A stretch of 43,510 bases of DNA from Bacteroidota bacterium (GCA_023381535.1 JAMCSN010000294.1:1-43510), one strand, 5' to 3'. Positions 10,301 through 18,793 are shown, counted from the first letter of the stretch. Program-made: numbers and translations. Notes: generated from the letters alone by a model not told the origin.

Positions 10301-10446
10301 GTTCCCTCTATCAAGACCGAAACGCCAATGAGTGGTTCATTGGTTTTAGAATCAATAACAGTTCCGGAAATTTTCCCAGTTGTACTAGCGTGAAGTAGTG
10401 AAGTGAAAAACAAACTAAGAATTGTGAGAAGTAAAAATTTTCTCAT
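7372..10446 (-). CDS. TonB-dependent receptor with carboxypeptidase-regulatory-like N-terminal domain
   Basis: The protein has 1024 residues. A signal peptide (MRKFLLLTILSLFFTSLLHA) precedes a carboxypeptidase-regulatory-like beta-sandwich at ~24-110 (GKISGTVIDSKTNEPLIGVS). The plug domain runs from ~125 to 235 (NIQSVVTLQAG, IRGGSSDETAYIVNGL, VKEIQVQTGGFSAEFGN). A long 22-strand-type barrel follows, ending in YWGLKINYDLN. The start is supported by AGGAG nine bases before the ATG. It heads a five-gene operon down to 1625. The family uses TonB and proton-motive force to pull ligands too large for porins through the outer membrane; SusC-like members work with SusD, but no SusD gene is present here. 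The ligand cannot be inferred. Confidence 0.92.
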   Translation of the reverse strand: MRKFLLLTILSLFFTSLLHASTTGKISGTVIDSKTNEPLIGVSVLIEGTNQGASTNVDGYYVILNVSPGTYTLKATYIGYASATITNVRVNIDQTTNIDISMTEKALVAGEVVVVAQQPVVQKDVAASRVNLSMAEIENLPVANIQSVVTLQAGILSTSTGPQIRGGSSDETAYIVNGLTLRDERDNTPYTGISFTAVKEIQVQTGGFSAEFGNIRSGLVNIVTREGDKQKYSISIVGRYKSAARKQFGDAVNSMDSYWIRPYVDPAVCWTGTDNGAWGDYTKRQYQSFRGWNKVSQQLLADSDPTNDLTPQAAQQLFLWQHRRQLDIVKPDYDMDMSFSGPVPFVSKELGDMTFIASYRSTQEMYVIPLSTDAYRDYNFQIRLTSNIGDGMKLSLEGISGKQWGTNSSRTGGPGIFRSSSGIAEQLDWRSGASYLDSRLYAPEYWDPSEKFITAFGLKFTHVISSSTYYDVYLNEFGTRYSTNPANYRDLSKTNSFGGVLFDEAPFGYYSGTSSGIGSSMNMGLGFSNSRDTSKISTWSMKFDFVSQLDKYNNLKAGFEFVYSDNGVNYALREPSLPSNDSQSKWRTFPVRGALYVQDKLEFEGMIANLGLRLDYSNANGDWYVIDNPFTKAFAGANVNGMDTLIAKSPAKKIFDLSPRLSVAFPISVDSKLYFNYGHFRSMPIPEDLYLLRRSSVTQAVTRLADPNNPLPKTVAYELGYEHNLFDEYLIRLAGYYKDVSLEPRLVRYTSRDNLVSYLIPEPDSYSDVRGFEATVTKNRGEWIRGFINYTYEVITSGNFGLPNYSENPAIQREYDRTRSFFVQNKPIPRPYARANVDIFTPLDWGPEIAGIKPFEDLRINLLASWRSGRYFTWTGPGGVAPGHDNNIQWKDTWGLDARISKAFNIGRLNLEFFADIYNVLNLQQLDFQAGFFNQSDYDDYMKSLHLPEAYREFGNGYNFVAGNDKPGDIRTGPYIPWDNNASDAQKAEWTKNKSYIDMPNLSYTGMLNPRSIYWGLKINYDLN

Positions 10447-10544
10447 AATTGGAAACTCCTAAGTTTCTAAAATAATAGACTATTTATTACATAATTAATT
10501 TTGTTTTCTCCAAAAAAATTTAGTCTTAATTAGAATATGGAAAA

Positions 10545-12938
10545 CTATTTAATCAAAATCATCTTTCTTATCAAAATCTTTGGGCCCGACTGCAGAGCAT
10601 AAATATAAACTCCGCTTGGTAATCCGCCTTTGGCGGACCTAGCATTAAATTCTACACTATAACTTCCGGCACTTAAGTATTTACTTACCAACTCTTCAAC
10701 AATTTCACCAATTATATTATAAACTTTAAGAGAAGTATATCCTCCCTCAGGAATCGAAAATGATATTTCTGTTGTTGGGTTAAACGGGTTCGGATAATTT
10801 TGATTCAGACTGATTTTAGTTGGAATATTTTCGTTATCAACATTAGTAATCGTTGTTTGAAATCCAAATTGGGATGACCAGTAGCTAGTACCATAAGTAT
10901 TTTTTGCACTTACACGCCAGTAATACTTTTTATTTGGAGTCAATGGCACCTTTGTTGCAAGTGTAGTATCGACTAATGTGGTATCTGCAACATAGGTACC
11001 ATTCTGAAAATCAATTGTTGATGACACTTGAATTCTGTACGAAGTAGCATTAACAGATTGATGCCACTTGAACGTTGGAGTTAATGTAACATTATAAGTT
11101 GCATGAGCGGGAGAAATTAACTGAGGGGGAAGCGAAATCCCCGATTGAAAACCATATACATCAGAGTATGCGCTTTCACCAACCTGTCCAAAAGCTTTTA
11201 CTCTCCAGTAATATTTTTCTCCAGGAACAACATTCCTAAAACTCAGCTGAGTATTTTTATATTCCGTGAGCCATAAGACAGTATTAGAATTGAAAGAAGA
11301 ATCTTTAGAAACCTGCGCTACATATCGCTCCGAGTTAGAATCACCCGACCAGCTTAAATTGGCGGTAAGACCTAATTCATGGCTGTTGTTAGCTGGGGAA
11401 GCAAGTACCGGTTTGCTAGGAACTAAAGAAAGTAAATTAAGCGAAACAACATTACTGATTTGGGATTCGTTTGAATATCTACCGATTGCAGTTACGGCGT
11501 AATATGTACCTTTTGTAATCGAATATTTTGCATAGTCGGAAGAAAGAAAAGTTGTTCCCGTAATCCCAAAAAGATTAGATGAATTTTCAATATCCGGGGA
11601 AGCATTTTCTGATCTGTATACAACATAGAAAAAAGTTGTATCACCATTTGTAACAGGTGCAGGTTTGTCCCAATGCAACTCATACTTTCCGGTTAATGAA
11701 TTAACTTCAAATCTTAGATTAGTGGGTGTATTGGGTTTGTTATTGCTACCAACCTTCCATTGCATCATTGGAGTTATGGCAGGACCAGCAAAATACCGAT
11801 ATTTAAGTGTATCTGTAACGTAACCATAGTTATATACAGTTAAGCTCTGTGAACTAAAATAAACACCGCCATTGATTGTTTGAGTATTTCTATTGGTTTT
11901 TATTTCCCACGCTGTTTCACCGGAACCGAATTCCCCATATCGATAAGCTGCTTGTCCAATATATAAGTGTCTTCCATTTAGAAAAGAAGCGCTTGTCCAA
12001 CTCGACAAATAGCCGCCGTATGTTGACCAGTAAAGCTGGGGCATTATATAATCAATATAAGGTCCACCAGTTTGCGCCACACCTGTTGTGTCAGTGTATG
12101 CACCAGCTAACCAATCTCCAGGATTTATAAATATGGAGTTATTAACAGAGGGATTACCGGAAGGACTAACACCAAACTTTACCCATGGCTTAACTGCTTT
12201 TATGCTGTCGTCTATCATTTTCAAGAGCAAATTAACGTTGTTTTTTCGCCAGGCTGTTTTATTAGTAAACCCGTTAGGATATTTTGCAAATGCTGCGTCG
12301 TCATTAAATGAACCATATTCAGCATAAGGATAAAAATAATCATCAAAGTGAATACCGTCTATATCATATCGATCAACAATGTCCATCACAATTTGTAAAA
12401 CATATTTTCTAACTTCGGGTAGACCGGGATTAAGAAAACGGTACTCGCTTCCATTACACTTAATAATCCAGTCTGGATGTTTGTTTATAACATGATTTGC
12501 CGATACCTGACTTCCTCCTGATAATTCGGCACGGTAAGGATTTAACCATGCGTGAAGTTCCATTCCTCGTTTATGTGCTTCTTCCACAGCAAATTTTAGA
12601 GGATCATAACTTGTGTCGGAAGGAGCTACACCTTGAGTGCCAGTTAAATAACTTGACCACGGTTCATAACTGCTTTTATACACAGCATCGCAGACCGGGC
12701 GCACGTGGAAAAATATTGCGTTCAATCCGTAACTTTTGTGCAAATCAAAAATACTTATAAGCTGGCTCCTTTGATTTTGAATATCGAGGGCGCTTGTACC
12801 TTGACTAGAAGGCCAATCAATCCCTAGTGATGCAATCCATACACCTCTTAATTCTCTCTTAGGGCTACTGGTTTGTGCAAATGTTGAAAACGATTGTACC
12901 GCTATAAATGCAAAAAATAGGTAGACAACTTCTCTCAT
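10545..12938 (-). CDS. T9SS-secreted GHL10 (YngK/DUF187-type) glycoside hydrolase
   Basis: The ATG at 12938 is preferred over the GTG one codon upstream; AGGT lies just ahead. After a signal peptide ending in TFAQ, residues ~27-345 form a GHL10 TIM barrel (Pfam PF02638): RELRGVWIASLGIDWPSS, FFHVRPVCDAVYKS, HAWLNPYRAELSGG, then the acidic strand IDGIHFDDYFYPY and PQLYWS. An FN3 domain follows near 400-500, then two more FN3-like repeats with matching YYWRVKAFG and YYWRVSAKN strands. The end is a T9SS type A tail (NQNYPNPFNPTTEISFSIPE to GVYIYAL). GHL10 members act on glycans; the peptidoglycan context here makes cell-wall glycan a reasonable substrate, but that is inference. A close paralog lacking the tail lies at 17100. 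A candidate operator sits at 13010-13029, 72 bases before the start. Confidence 0.88.
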   Translation of the reverse strand: MREVVYLFFAFIAVQSFSTFAQTSSPKRELRGVWIASLGIDWPSSQGTSALDIQNQRSQLISIFDLHKSYGLNAIFFHVRPVCDAVYKSSYEPWSSYLTGTQGVAPSDTSYDPLKFAVEEAHKRGMELHAWLNPYRAELSGGSQVSANHVINKHPDWIIKCNGSEYRFLNPGLPEVRKYVLQIVMDIVDRYDIDGIHFDDYFYPYAEYGSFNDDAAFAKYPNGFTNKTAWRKNNVNLLLKMIDDSIKAVKPWVKFGVSPSGNPSVNNSIFINPGDWLAGAYTDTTGVAQTGGPYIDYIMPQLYWSTYGGYLSSWTSASFLNGRHLYIGQAAYRYGEFGSGETAWEIKTNRNTQTINGGVYFSSQSLTVYNYGYVTDTLKYRYFAGPAITPMMQWKVGSNNKPNTPTNLRFEVNSLTGKYELHWDKPAPVTNGDTTFFYVVYRSENASPDIENSSNLFGITGTTFLSSDYAKYSITKGTYYAVTAIGRYSNESQISNVVSLNLLSLVPSKPVLASPANNSHELGLTANLSWSGDSNSERYVAQVSKDSSFNSNTVLWLTEYKNTQLSFRNVVPGEKYYWRVKAFGQVGESAYSDVYGFQSGISLPPQLISPAHATYNVTLTPTFKWHQSVNATSYRIQVSSTIDFQNGTYVADTTLVDTTLATKVPLTPNKKYYWRVSAKNTYGTSYWSSQFGFQTTITNVDNENIPTKISLNQNYPNPFNPTTEISFSIPEGGYTSLKVYNIIGEIVEELVSKYLSAGSYSVEFNARSAKGGLPSGVYIYALQSGPKILIRKMILIK

Positions 12939-13009
12939 CACATACCTAAATCCTAATGAATTTCCGGCTTGAAATGCATATATAATTTGGCAACAAATAT
13001 GGGCATTTC

Positions 13010-13029
13010 AACTACCCTTATGTGTAGTT
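13010..13029. promoter_or_regulatory. Candidate response-regulator operator, site 1 (ACTAC-N8-GTAGT)
   Basis: The 20 bases AACTACCCTTATGTGTAGTT have perfect ACTAC/GTAGT arms eight bases apart. The site lies 72 bases upstream of the T9SS GHL10 start at 12938. Almost the same sequence with similar flanks (CATTTCA on one side, CAAATGG against GCAATGG on the other) occurs at 17012-17031. Binding by the NarL/LuxR-type regulator at 13095-13742 is inferred from genomic position. Confidence 0.6.
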
Positions 13030-13038
13030 TACAAATGG

Positions 13039-13055
13039 AGGGCTCAAATAGCCCT
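13039..13055. repeat. Short GC-rich inverted repeat between regulator and GHL10 gene
   Basis: AGGGCT and AGCCCT form a perfect 6-bp stem around CAAAT. It follows the response-regulator stop codon by about 40 bases on the minus strand and precedes operator site 1. Without a T run on the minus strand it is not a typical intrinsic terminator; it could be a weak terminator or processing hairpin. Confidence 0.4.
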
Positions 13056-13094
13056 AAGGCTGGTAAAATGCTTATGAGCAAACATTTTTAGAAA

Positions 13095-13742
13095 TTATTC
13101 CCATTTCGTCAGAATTCTCAGCGATTGACCTTTGCTCACAGCTTCTGCCTGACTGTGCACATGCAATTTTTCGTAAATGCTTCGAACGTGATATTTAATG
13201 CCGTCAACAGAAAGATACATTTCTTCCGAAATCTTCTTGTACGATTTACCTTCGGAAAGATGATTCAATATTGTTATTTCTTTTTCTGTAAGGTTGTCTT
13301 TTTCCTGCATTGGTTTGAATCTGTGAAATGACCTCAGCACTCTACGAGCAATTTGGGGCGTCATCGGTGAACCGCCTCTAATTGCAATGCGAATTGACTC
13401 TATTAGTTCATCAGGAGAAACTGATTTGTGCAAAAATCCTATTGCACCCGCCTGCAGAGATCCAAAAATACTTTTATCATCATCATGAATCGATATCATG
13501 ATAATCAAAGCTTTAGGATTGATATTGCCGATCAGTTCAGCACCTTTTATTCCCGATATTCCTTTCAACCCAATATCCAACAAAACGACCGTGGCTTTTT
13601 TTACCAACTCTGATTCCAACGCTTCTTCGCAAGAACTAAAAGTTGCCAGCACTACAAAATCTTCTTCTTGGGATAAAGTTGATTCCCAAGCTGTACGTGC
13701 GTACACATTATCTTCTATTATTACAATTTTGACCATAGCCAT
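13095..13742 (-). CDS. Two-component response regulator, NarL/FixJ (LuxR HTH) family
   Basis: The protein has 215 residues (213 if the second ATG at 13736 is used). The receiver domain has the acidic pair in VKIVIIEDN, the phospho-acceptor Asp near residue 56 in VVLLDIGLKG, the Ser/Thr switch region in IIMISIHDDD and the conserved Lys in GAIGFLHKS. The C-terminal LuxR-type helix-turn-helix covers LTEKEITILNHLSEGKSYKK through DGIKYHVRSIYEKL. It lies 44 bases downstream of the histidine kinase gene on the same strand, so the pair almost certainly forms one system. It is flanked by two GHL10 genes whose upstream regions share a palindrome suited to a dimeric LuxR-type regulator. I infer that it activates cell-wall catabolic genes on both sides. 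Confidence 0.93.
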   Translation of the reverse strand: MAMVKIVIIEDNVYARTAWESTLSQEEDFVVLATFSSCEEALESELVKKATVVLLDIGLKGISGIKGAELIGNINPKALIIMISIHDDDKSIFGSLQAGAIGFLHKSVSPDELIESIRIAIRGGSPMTPQIARRVLRSFHRFKPMQEKDNLTEKEITILNHLSEGKSYKKISEEMYLSVDGIKYHVRSIYEKLHVHSQAEAVSKGQSLRILTKWE

Positions 13743-13786
13743 TACGAAAATTTTTATTATTTCTTTAACTATCTTAAAAGTGATTA

Positions 13787-16700
13787 CTACAAGTCAACTG
13801 AAAAATACCATTTGGTTCCTTCGTTAATATTTGTAGTTAAACTATATTTTGCTTTTATCGCTTCTGCTCTTTCTCTTATGCTCGAAAGACCGGTGCTGGA
13901 ACTTTTCTCCTTTTCAACAAAACCAATTCCATCGTCTTCAACAACAAAAGTCAAAATTTTTCCGTTCAAAGAAAATTTAATGTTGACATTCTTACACTGA
14001 GAATGTTTGGCAACATTTGTAATAATCTCTTTACATATGCACCAAAGGTGTTGTCGTTTTTCCATTTCAATTTTCTCTGGCAAATTTCCGCTGGGCAAAT
14101 CAATATGATATTCTATGTGCTTCGAATCCAACAAGTCTGACGCATATCTGTTAAACTTAACTAGGAATTTTTGAAGCCCGTCCTCTTCGGGGTTAACAGT
14201 CCAAATTAAATCTTTGATTTTTTCTTGCGCGTCCGAAGAACTGCTGATTATCAAATTAAGGTACTTCGTTGTTTCTTCAGCATGGTTGTCGCCAAGTTTT
14301 TTCTCGATTGCTCTAACAAAATACTGAATGCTGGATAATGTCCCTCCTACCTCATCATGTAAATTTCTCGCTATTCTTGATCTTGTTCTTTCGATGCTTA
14401 ACAACCGCTGTAACCTGTTTTCATAGAATAAGAAGATAAGGAACAAAACTGTCACGAACGCCGCTCCTCTGAACCACCATGTACCCCAGAAAGGAGGAGT
14501 CACAATCAATTTGATTGATCTCTCAACGTCGCTCCAGATTCCATCGTTATTCGATGCCTTAACTTTAAGTATGTAAGTCCCCGGTTCAAGATTTGTAAAT
14601 TTTGCCTTGCGATTATTTGCATCAACATAAGTCCAATTATCCAAAACACCTTCAAGTTTATATGCGTATTGATTTTTTGACGGCACGGCGTAATGGAGAG
14701 CCGAGAATTCTATTCCGATCACCTTATCACTATGCGAGAGAGTGATTTCATCCATGTCGTTCAAAGGTTTTGTAAGAGGTGAATCCTCCCCCACTTTTAC
14801 TTCTTTATCCATGATGGTCAGTTTGGTCAGAGCAATCTGTGGTTTGTAAGGATTATCTTTTATTTCACTCGGATAAAAAGCAATCAACCCGTTTGAAAAT
14901 CCGAAAAATATTTTTCCGTCATCACTCTTAAACGAAATGTTTCCGTTTAATCCGGCGCTCGGTATTCCATCACTAGCATTATAATTTGTAAAAACTTTTT
15001 TTTGCTGATCAAACTTGGTAACGCCATCATTCGTTCTTAGCCATAAATTTCCGTCATCATCTTCTTGCATACTATATATGGTATTGTCGCTTAATCCTTG
15101 TGACGAAGAGAATCGTTCGAAGTTGTCTTTATCTCTATTGTATTTGTTTAGTCCTAGATACGTGCCAATCCAGAGATATCCGTTTCGCGTTTCATATATG
15201 CAGTAAATTCTATCATTTGAAATGGAAGTCAAGTCATTTGGACTGAGTCTGTAATGTTTGAACGTTTGATTCTTCTCGTTATAAATATCAAGACCGCCGT
15301 AAGTGCCGACCCAGATGACTCCTTTACTATCTTGAAACACACAACTCACTCTGGAATCGCCAATGGTTTTGGTATCCTCCTCATTGTGGCTGAATCTATG
15401 CAGTAAGTTATTTTGTCGATCATAAACGGTTAATCCGCCAGCCAGCGTGCCCGTCCAAAAACGGTTTTGTTTGTCTAAGTAAAACCACTTTACGTAGTTA
15501 TTGCCTAAGGTTGCAGATCCGTCATCTACGTACTGCACATTGTGAAATTGTCCTTTCGTATTGTCGTAATAATAAAAACCGTTATAGCTTCCCTCCCAAA
15601 GTACGTTGTTCTCGTCGATGTATAAGCACGAAGTTTGTTCCGTATGAAAATTTTCTTCTTGATCTACATTACCGAAGAACCGAATGTTCCTCGAATTACT
15701 TTTTAGTATACTGGAGATAGTTGGACCAGCCCAAATAATTTTATCGGTTATGAATTTAGAAGGCACACGATAAGTGTTGCCAAGAAAAGTTTTGAAGTTC
15801 TCGTTGAAATAAATCAGCTGAATATTTTTTCTCATCGAATCATATTTGTTCACGCCGGCAACTGTTCCAATCCAAATTACGCCTGTTCTGTCTTTGTAGA
15901 TTGCTCTAACTTTATTATCGTTTATTGTAGTCGGGTCATCCGGATTGGAATACAAATCTGTTTTAGCAAAAGTTTTTTTATCGAATCTGAAAAGTCCGTT
16001 GTATGTGCCAACCCAATATGAATCTTCATCTTCAAACATTTTTCTAACATTGAGATTATCGGGTCTCATCGGGAAATGAGGATCGTTCTTTATGCTTCTA
16101 AATTTTCTGCTGGCTCTATCAAAGAGATTTACTCCGCCGCCAAATGTTGCGACCCAAAAATTTCCTTTACTATCCTCAAGAAATTCCATCACCTGGTTAT
16201 GGCTTAAGCTCCCCTTGTTATGAGGATTATTTTGGAAATGGATAAATATATGTTCGCTTTCTTTATATAGATTTATTCCGGCATCAAATGTTCCTATCCA
16301 GAAATTCTTGTCTTTATCTTCGTATAAACAGCTAACCATGTTACTGCTGATTGAATTCGGATCGCTAGCATTATGCTTATAATGGGTGAAAGTTTCGGTT
16401 GCGGGATCAAAAAGATTTAAGCCGCCGCCCAATGTAGAAACCCAAATTCGGTCTTCAGAATCTTTATAGATTTTGAAAACGTTGTTATTGCTCAAAGATT
16501 TTGGATTTGAAGGATCAAACACGAAGCGTTTAAATTTTCCGGTTTTGCTGTCAAACTTATTTAATCCTCCTCCTAATGTTCCAACCCAAATTATTCCGTT
16601 ATGATCACCCATAAGATTAAAAACATGATTGTAGCTGAGACTCGTTTCATCGTTCAGGTGATTTCTGTAGTAGGTAAAGTTGTAACCGTCGAATTTACAG

Positions 16701-16891
16701 AGACCATTTTCCGTTGCCATCCATATAAATCCGACACTGTCCTGGTAAACATCGTTAACGTTGCCCGGTATCAGTCCCTGCTCTTTGCCGATTCTTTCAA
16801 AAACAATATTGTTGTGCTGTGCAGTAATCTGCTTAGAAATTAAAAGTAGTACTAAGGCCGGGAGTAATATTTTTTTTGAAAAATAAAGCAT
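13787..16891 (-). CDS. Membrane sensor histidine kinase with Reg_prop beta-propeller and Y_Y_Y domain
   Basis: The protein has 1034 residues. After a signal/anchor (ILLPALVLLLISKQITAQ) come about twelve Reg_prop repeats of the form VGTLGGGLNKFD, VSTLGGGLNLFD, IGTFDAGINLYK and so on, making up a periplasmic double propeller. A Y_Y_Y domain follows (YAYKLEGVLDNWTYVD, FTNLEPGTYILKVKASNNDG), then one transmembrane helix near 802-822 (WWFRGAAFVTVLFLIFLFY). The cytoplasmic part is a HisKA_3 dimerisation domain with the phospho-acceptor His near 845 in ARNLHDEVGGTLSSI and a HATPase with NVAKHS and DDGIGF. In Bacteroidota, hybrid systems of this architecture sense glycan fragments in the periplasm. 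Here receiver and DNA-binding domain are on a separate protein, encoded immediately downstream. Location among cell-wall hydrolases suggests it senses muropeptide or glycan fragments. Confidence 0.93.
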   Translation of the reverse strand: MLYFSKKILLPALVLLLISKQITAQHNNIVFERIGKEQGLIPGNVNDVYQDSVGFIWMATENGLCKFDGYNFTYYRNHLNDETSLSYNHVFNLMGDHNGIIWVGTLGGGLNKFDSKTGKFKRFVFDPSNPKSLSNNNVFKIYKDSEDRIWVSTLGGGLNLFDPATETFTHYKHNASDPNSISSNMVSCLYEDKDKNFWIGTFDAGINLYKESEHIFIHFQNNPHNKGSLSHNQVMEFLEDSKGNFWVATFGGGVNLFDRASRKFRSIKNDPHFPMRPDNLNVRKMFEDEDSYWVGTYNGLFRFDKKTFAKTDLYSNPDDPTTINDNKVRAIYKDRTGVIWIGTVAGVNKYDSMRKNIQLIYFNENFKTFLGNTYRVPSKFITDKIIWAGPTISSILKSNSRNIRFFGNVDQEENFHTEQTSCLYIDENNVLWEGSYNGFYYYDNTKGQFHNVQYVDDGSATLGNNYVKWFYLDKQNRFWTGTLAGGLTVYDRQNNLLHRFSHNEEDTKTIGDSRVSCVFQDSKGVIWVGTYGGLDIYNEKNQTFKHYRLSPNDLTSISNDRIYCIYETRNGYLWIGTYLGLNKYNRDKDNFERFSSSQGLSDNTIYSMQEDDDGNLWLRTNDGVTKFDQQKKVFTNYNASDGIPSAGLNGNISFKSDDGKIFFGFSNGLIAFYPSEIKDNPYKPQIALTKLTIMDKEVKVGEDSPLTKPLNDMDEITLSHSDKVIGIEFSALHYAVPSKNQYAYKLEGVLDNWTYVDANNRKAKFTNLEPGTYILKVKASNNDGIWSDVERSIKLIVTPPFWGTWWFRGAAFVTVLFLIFLFYENRLQRLLSIERTRSRIARNLHDEVGGTLSSIQYFVRAIEKKLGDNHAEETTKYLNLIISSSSDAQEKIKDLIWTVNPEEDGLQKFLVKFNRYASDLLDSKHIEYHIDLPSGNLPEKIEMEKRQHLWCICKEIITNVAKHSQCKNVNIKFSLNGKILTFVVEDDGIGFVEKEKSSSTGLSSIRERAEAIKAKYSLTTNINEGTKWYFSVDL

Positions 16892-17011
16892 TATAGAGGT
16901 TTGTACAGAGCTAAACTAAGCTTTGAGTAATCATTCATGTAATGGATCCTTGTTTGTTTTTAAAATAGCTATCTTTTTCAAAAGAGTAAAATTGTTCTAT
17001 ATCATTTCAAA

Positions 17012-17031
17012 ACTACCCTTTTATGTAGTTG
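17012..17031. promoter_or_regulatory. Candidate response-regulator operator, site 2 (ACTAC-N8-GTAGT)
   Basis: AACTACCCTTTTATGTAGTT has the same perfect ACTAC/GTAGT arms and eight-base spacing as site 1, and the two share CTACCCTT and ATGTAGTT or TGTAGTT cores. It sits in the divergent intergenic region, 69 bases before the GHL10 lipoprotein start at 17100 and 121 bases before the sensor-kinase start at 16891. It could serve both promoters and provide autoregulation. No other comparable palindrome is visible in this 208-base gap. Confidence 0.6.
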
Positions 17032-17099
17032 ATTTTGCAATGGCTTAATTAACTTTAATTAGATTCTAAACAAATTTTACGATTAAAATATTTTTTGTA

Positions 17100-18662
17100 A
17101 TGAAAGAATTATTGTTGAATAAGAATATTTTAACAATATCTCTTCTTATCATAATTCTAACAGCAAGCTGCACTACATTAAAAGTTGAGCAGACTGTAAA
17201 ATCAAGTCCATCATTTCCTTCAATTGAACGTGAATTCCGCGGGGCATGGGTAGCTACCGTTGCAAATATTTCTTGGCCAAGCAGGAAAGATTTGACTACT
17301 GAAGAGCAGAAGTGGGAAGCCATTAATATTCTTGATAAACTTAAACGGAATAATTTTAATGCTGTCGTTTTCCAGGCAAGACCGCAATGCGATGCATTTT
17401 ATAAAAGTGATATTGAGCCATGGTCCTATTACTTAACCGGAACACAGGGCAAAGCCCCTGAACCATATTATGACCCTCTGGAATTCTGGATAGAACAAGC
17501 ACACGCACGCGGAATGGAGTTTCACGTGTGGCTTAATCCTTTTAGAGCACATCACACCAGCGGCGGAGAAATCACAGATGCTTCCGTTGTAAAAAAACAT
17601 CCGGATTGGGCTGTGAAATTAAAATCCGGTTATTGGTGGTTGGATCCCAGCAAACCGGAAGTGCAAGATTACACACTAAGCGTTGTACAGGATATTACAA
17701 AACGGTACGACATAGACGGGATTCACTTTGATGATTACTTCTACCCTTATCCTTCATACAACAATGAAGAAGATTTTCCCGATGATGCAAGCTGGAAAAA
17801 ATATACCGAGGATGGCGGAAAATTATCGAAGGCAGATTGGCGGCGTGAAAACATTAACAGGTTTATTCAAAGAGTTTACAACGGCATCAAAGAGATAAAA
17901 CAAAATGTAAAATTCGGTTTGAGTCCTTTTGGAATTTGGAGGCCAGGGTATCCCGAATCTGTAGAAGGTTTCGACCAATATGAAAAACTCTTTGCCGATT
18001 CTAAGCTATGGATTAACGAAGGTTGGGTTGATTATTGGTCGCCCCAGCTTTATTGGAAAATAAATTCGCTCAAGCAAAGTTTTCCTATCTTATTAAGCTG
18101 GTGGAAAAATGAAAACCTAAAGGGAAGACATTTCTGGCCGGGGATTAGCATCGATAGAGAAAACAACGAGGTAAACAATATTGAAGTTATAAATCAAATC
18201 ATGACTATACGCGCGATGCTTCCCAAATCACCGGGAAATATTTGCTGGAGTGCCAATCCAATTATTAATAACAAAGATCTCGCCGACGCTTTACTGAACG
18301 GCCCATACAAAAAACAAGCGTTGGTTCCGGCAACAAAATGGTTCAAGAGTCAGCCAATCTCTTCACCGGAATTTACCATGCATGAAGAAAATGATTCGGT
18401 AAAAATTTTATGGAATAAGAAAGATTTATCGAAAGTTTTTTTGTGGGTTGTATATTTTAAGTACGGCAACAAGTGGGAATATGAAATACTAAGCAGCGAT
18501 AAAAATTCTTACACCGTTCCAATCTCCAAAGAGTACCGATTCATGAACGATTCTGGTGTTGTCACGACTAAAAATTTTGAATTGAAAGAGACCGCAGTTA
18601 CCGCCGTTGATAGAATTAGCAATGAGAGTATTCCGGTAATCAAACAACTTGAAAGACAATAA
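17100..18662 (+). CDS. GHL10 (YngK/DUF187-type) glycoside hydrolase lipoprotein
   Basis: The protein has 520 residues. A lipoprotein signal ends in ILTASC with the lipid-accepting Cys near residue 24. The GHL10 TIM barrel occupies ~40-380 and closely follows the T9SS paralog at 10545-12938: REFRGAWVATVANISWPSR, VVFQARPQCDAFYKSD, EFHVWLNPFRA, the acidic strand IDGIHFDDYFYPYPS and SPQLYWK. The last ~120 residues form a small FN3-like beta domain rather than a sorting tail. It should act in the periplasm or on the membrane surface. It opens the plus-strand run leading to amidase, amino-sugar kinase and AmpG-like permease, which points to peptidoglycan glycan as the substrate (inference). Candidate operator site 2 is 69 bases upstream. 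Confidence 0.9.
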   Translation: MKELLLNKNILTISLLIIILTASCTTLKVEQTVKSSPSFPSIEREFRGAWVATVANISWPSRKDLTTEEQKWEAINILDKLKRNNFNAVVFQARPQCDAFYKSDIEPWSYYLTGTQGKAPEPYYDPLEFWIEQAHARGMEFHVWLNPFRAHHTSGGEITDASVVKKHPDWAVKLKSGYWWLDPSKPEVQDYTLSVVQDITKRYDIDGIHFDDYFYPYPSYNNEEDFPDDASWKKYTEDGGKLSKADWRRENINRFIQRVYNGIKEIKQNVKFGLSPFGIWRPGYPESVEGFDQYEKLFADSKLWINEGWVDYWSPQLYWKINSLKQSFPILLSWWKNENLKGRHFWPGISIDRENNEVNNIEVINQIMTIRAMLPKSPGNICWSANPIINNKDLADALLNGPYKKQALVPATKWFKSQPISSPEFTMHEENDSVKILWNKKDLSKVFLWVVYFKYGNKWEYEILSSDKNSYTVPISKEYRFMNDSGVVTTKNFELKETAVTAVDRISNESIPVIKQLERQ

Positions 18663-18793
18663 TGCTTTTCCAAAACAACATTTAGACTTTATATAACCGC
18701 ACAATAAGCAATATCACATTTGATCTTATTGATATTTATTATTGAATACTTATATGTAGCGTAATAAGAAGGCGTCACAACAATAGGTGTTTT

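Noticed and set aside
11266..12760. Several small plus-strand open frames opposite the GHL10 gene
   Set aside because: They lie entirely within a conserved coding gene on the other strand and have no recognisable motifs or ribosome-binding sites.
18702..18731. CAATAAG/CTTATTG inverted repeat after the GHL10 lipoprotein gene
   Set aside because: Only seven AT-rich pairs around a 16-base loop and no T run; easily random in AT-rich DNA.
18742..18761. Sequence resembling one half of the operator (CTTATATGTAG) before the amidase gene at 18794
   Set aside because: The left arm is not conserved and the distance to the ATG is about 33 bases instead of 69-73, so I do not count it as a site.
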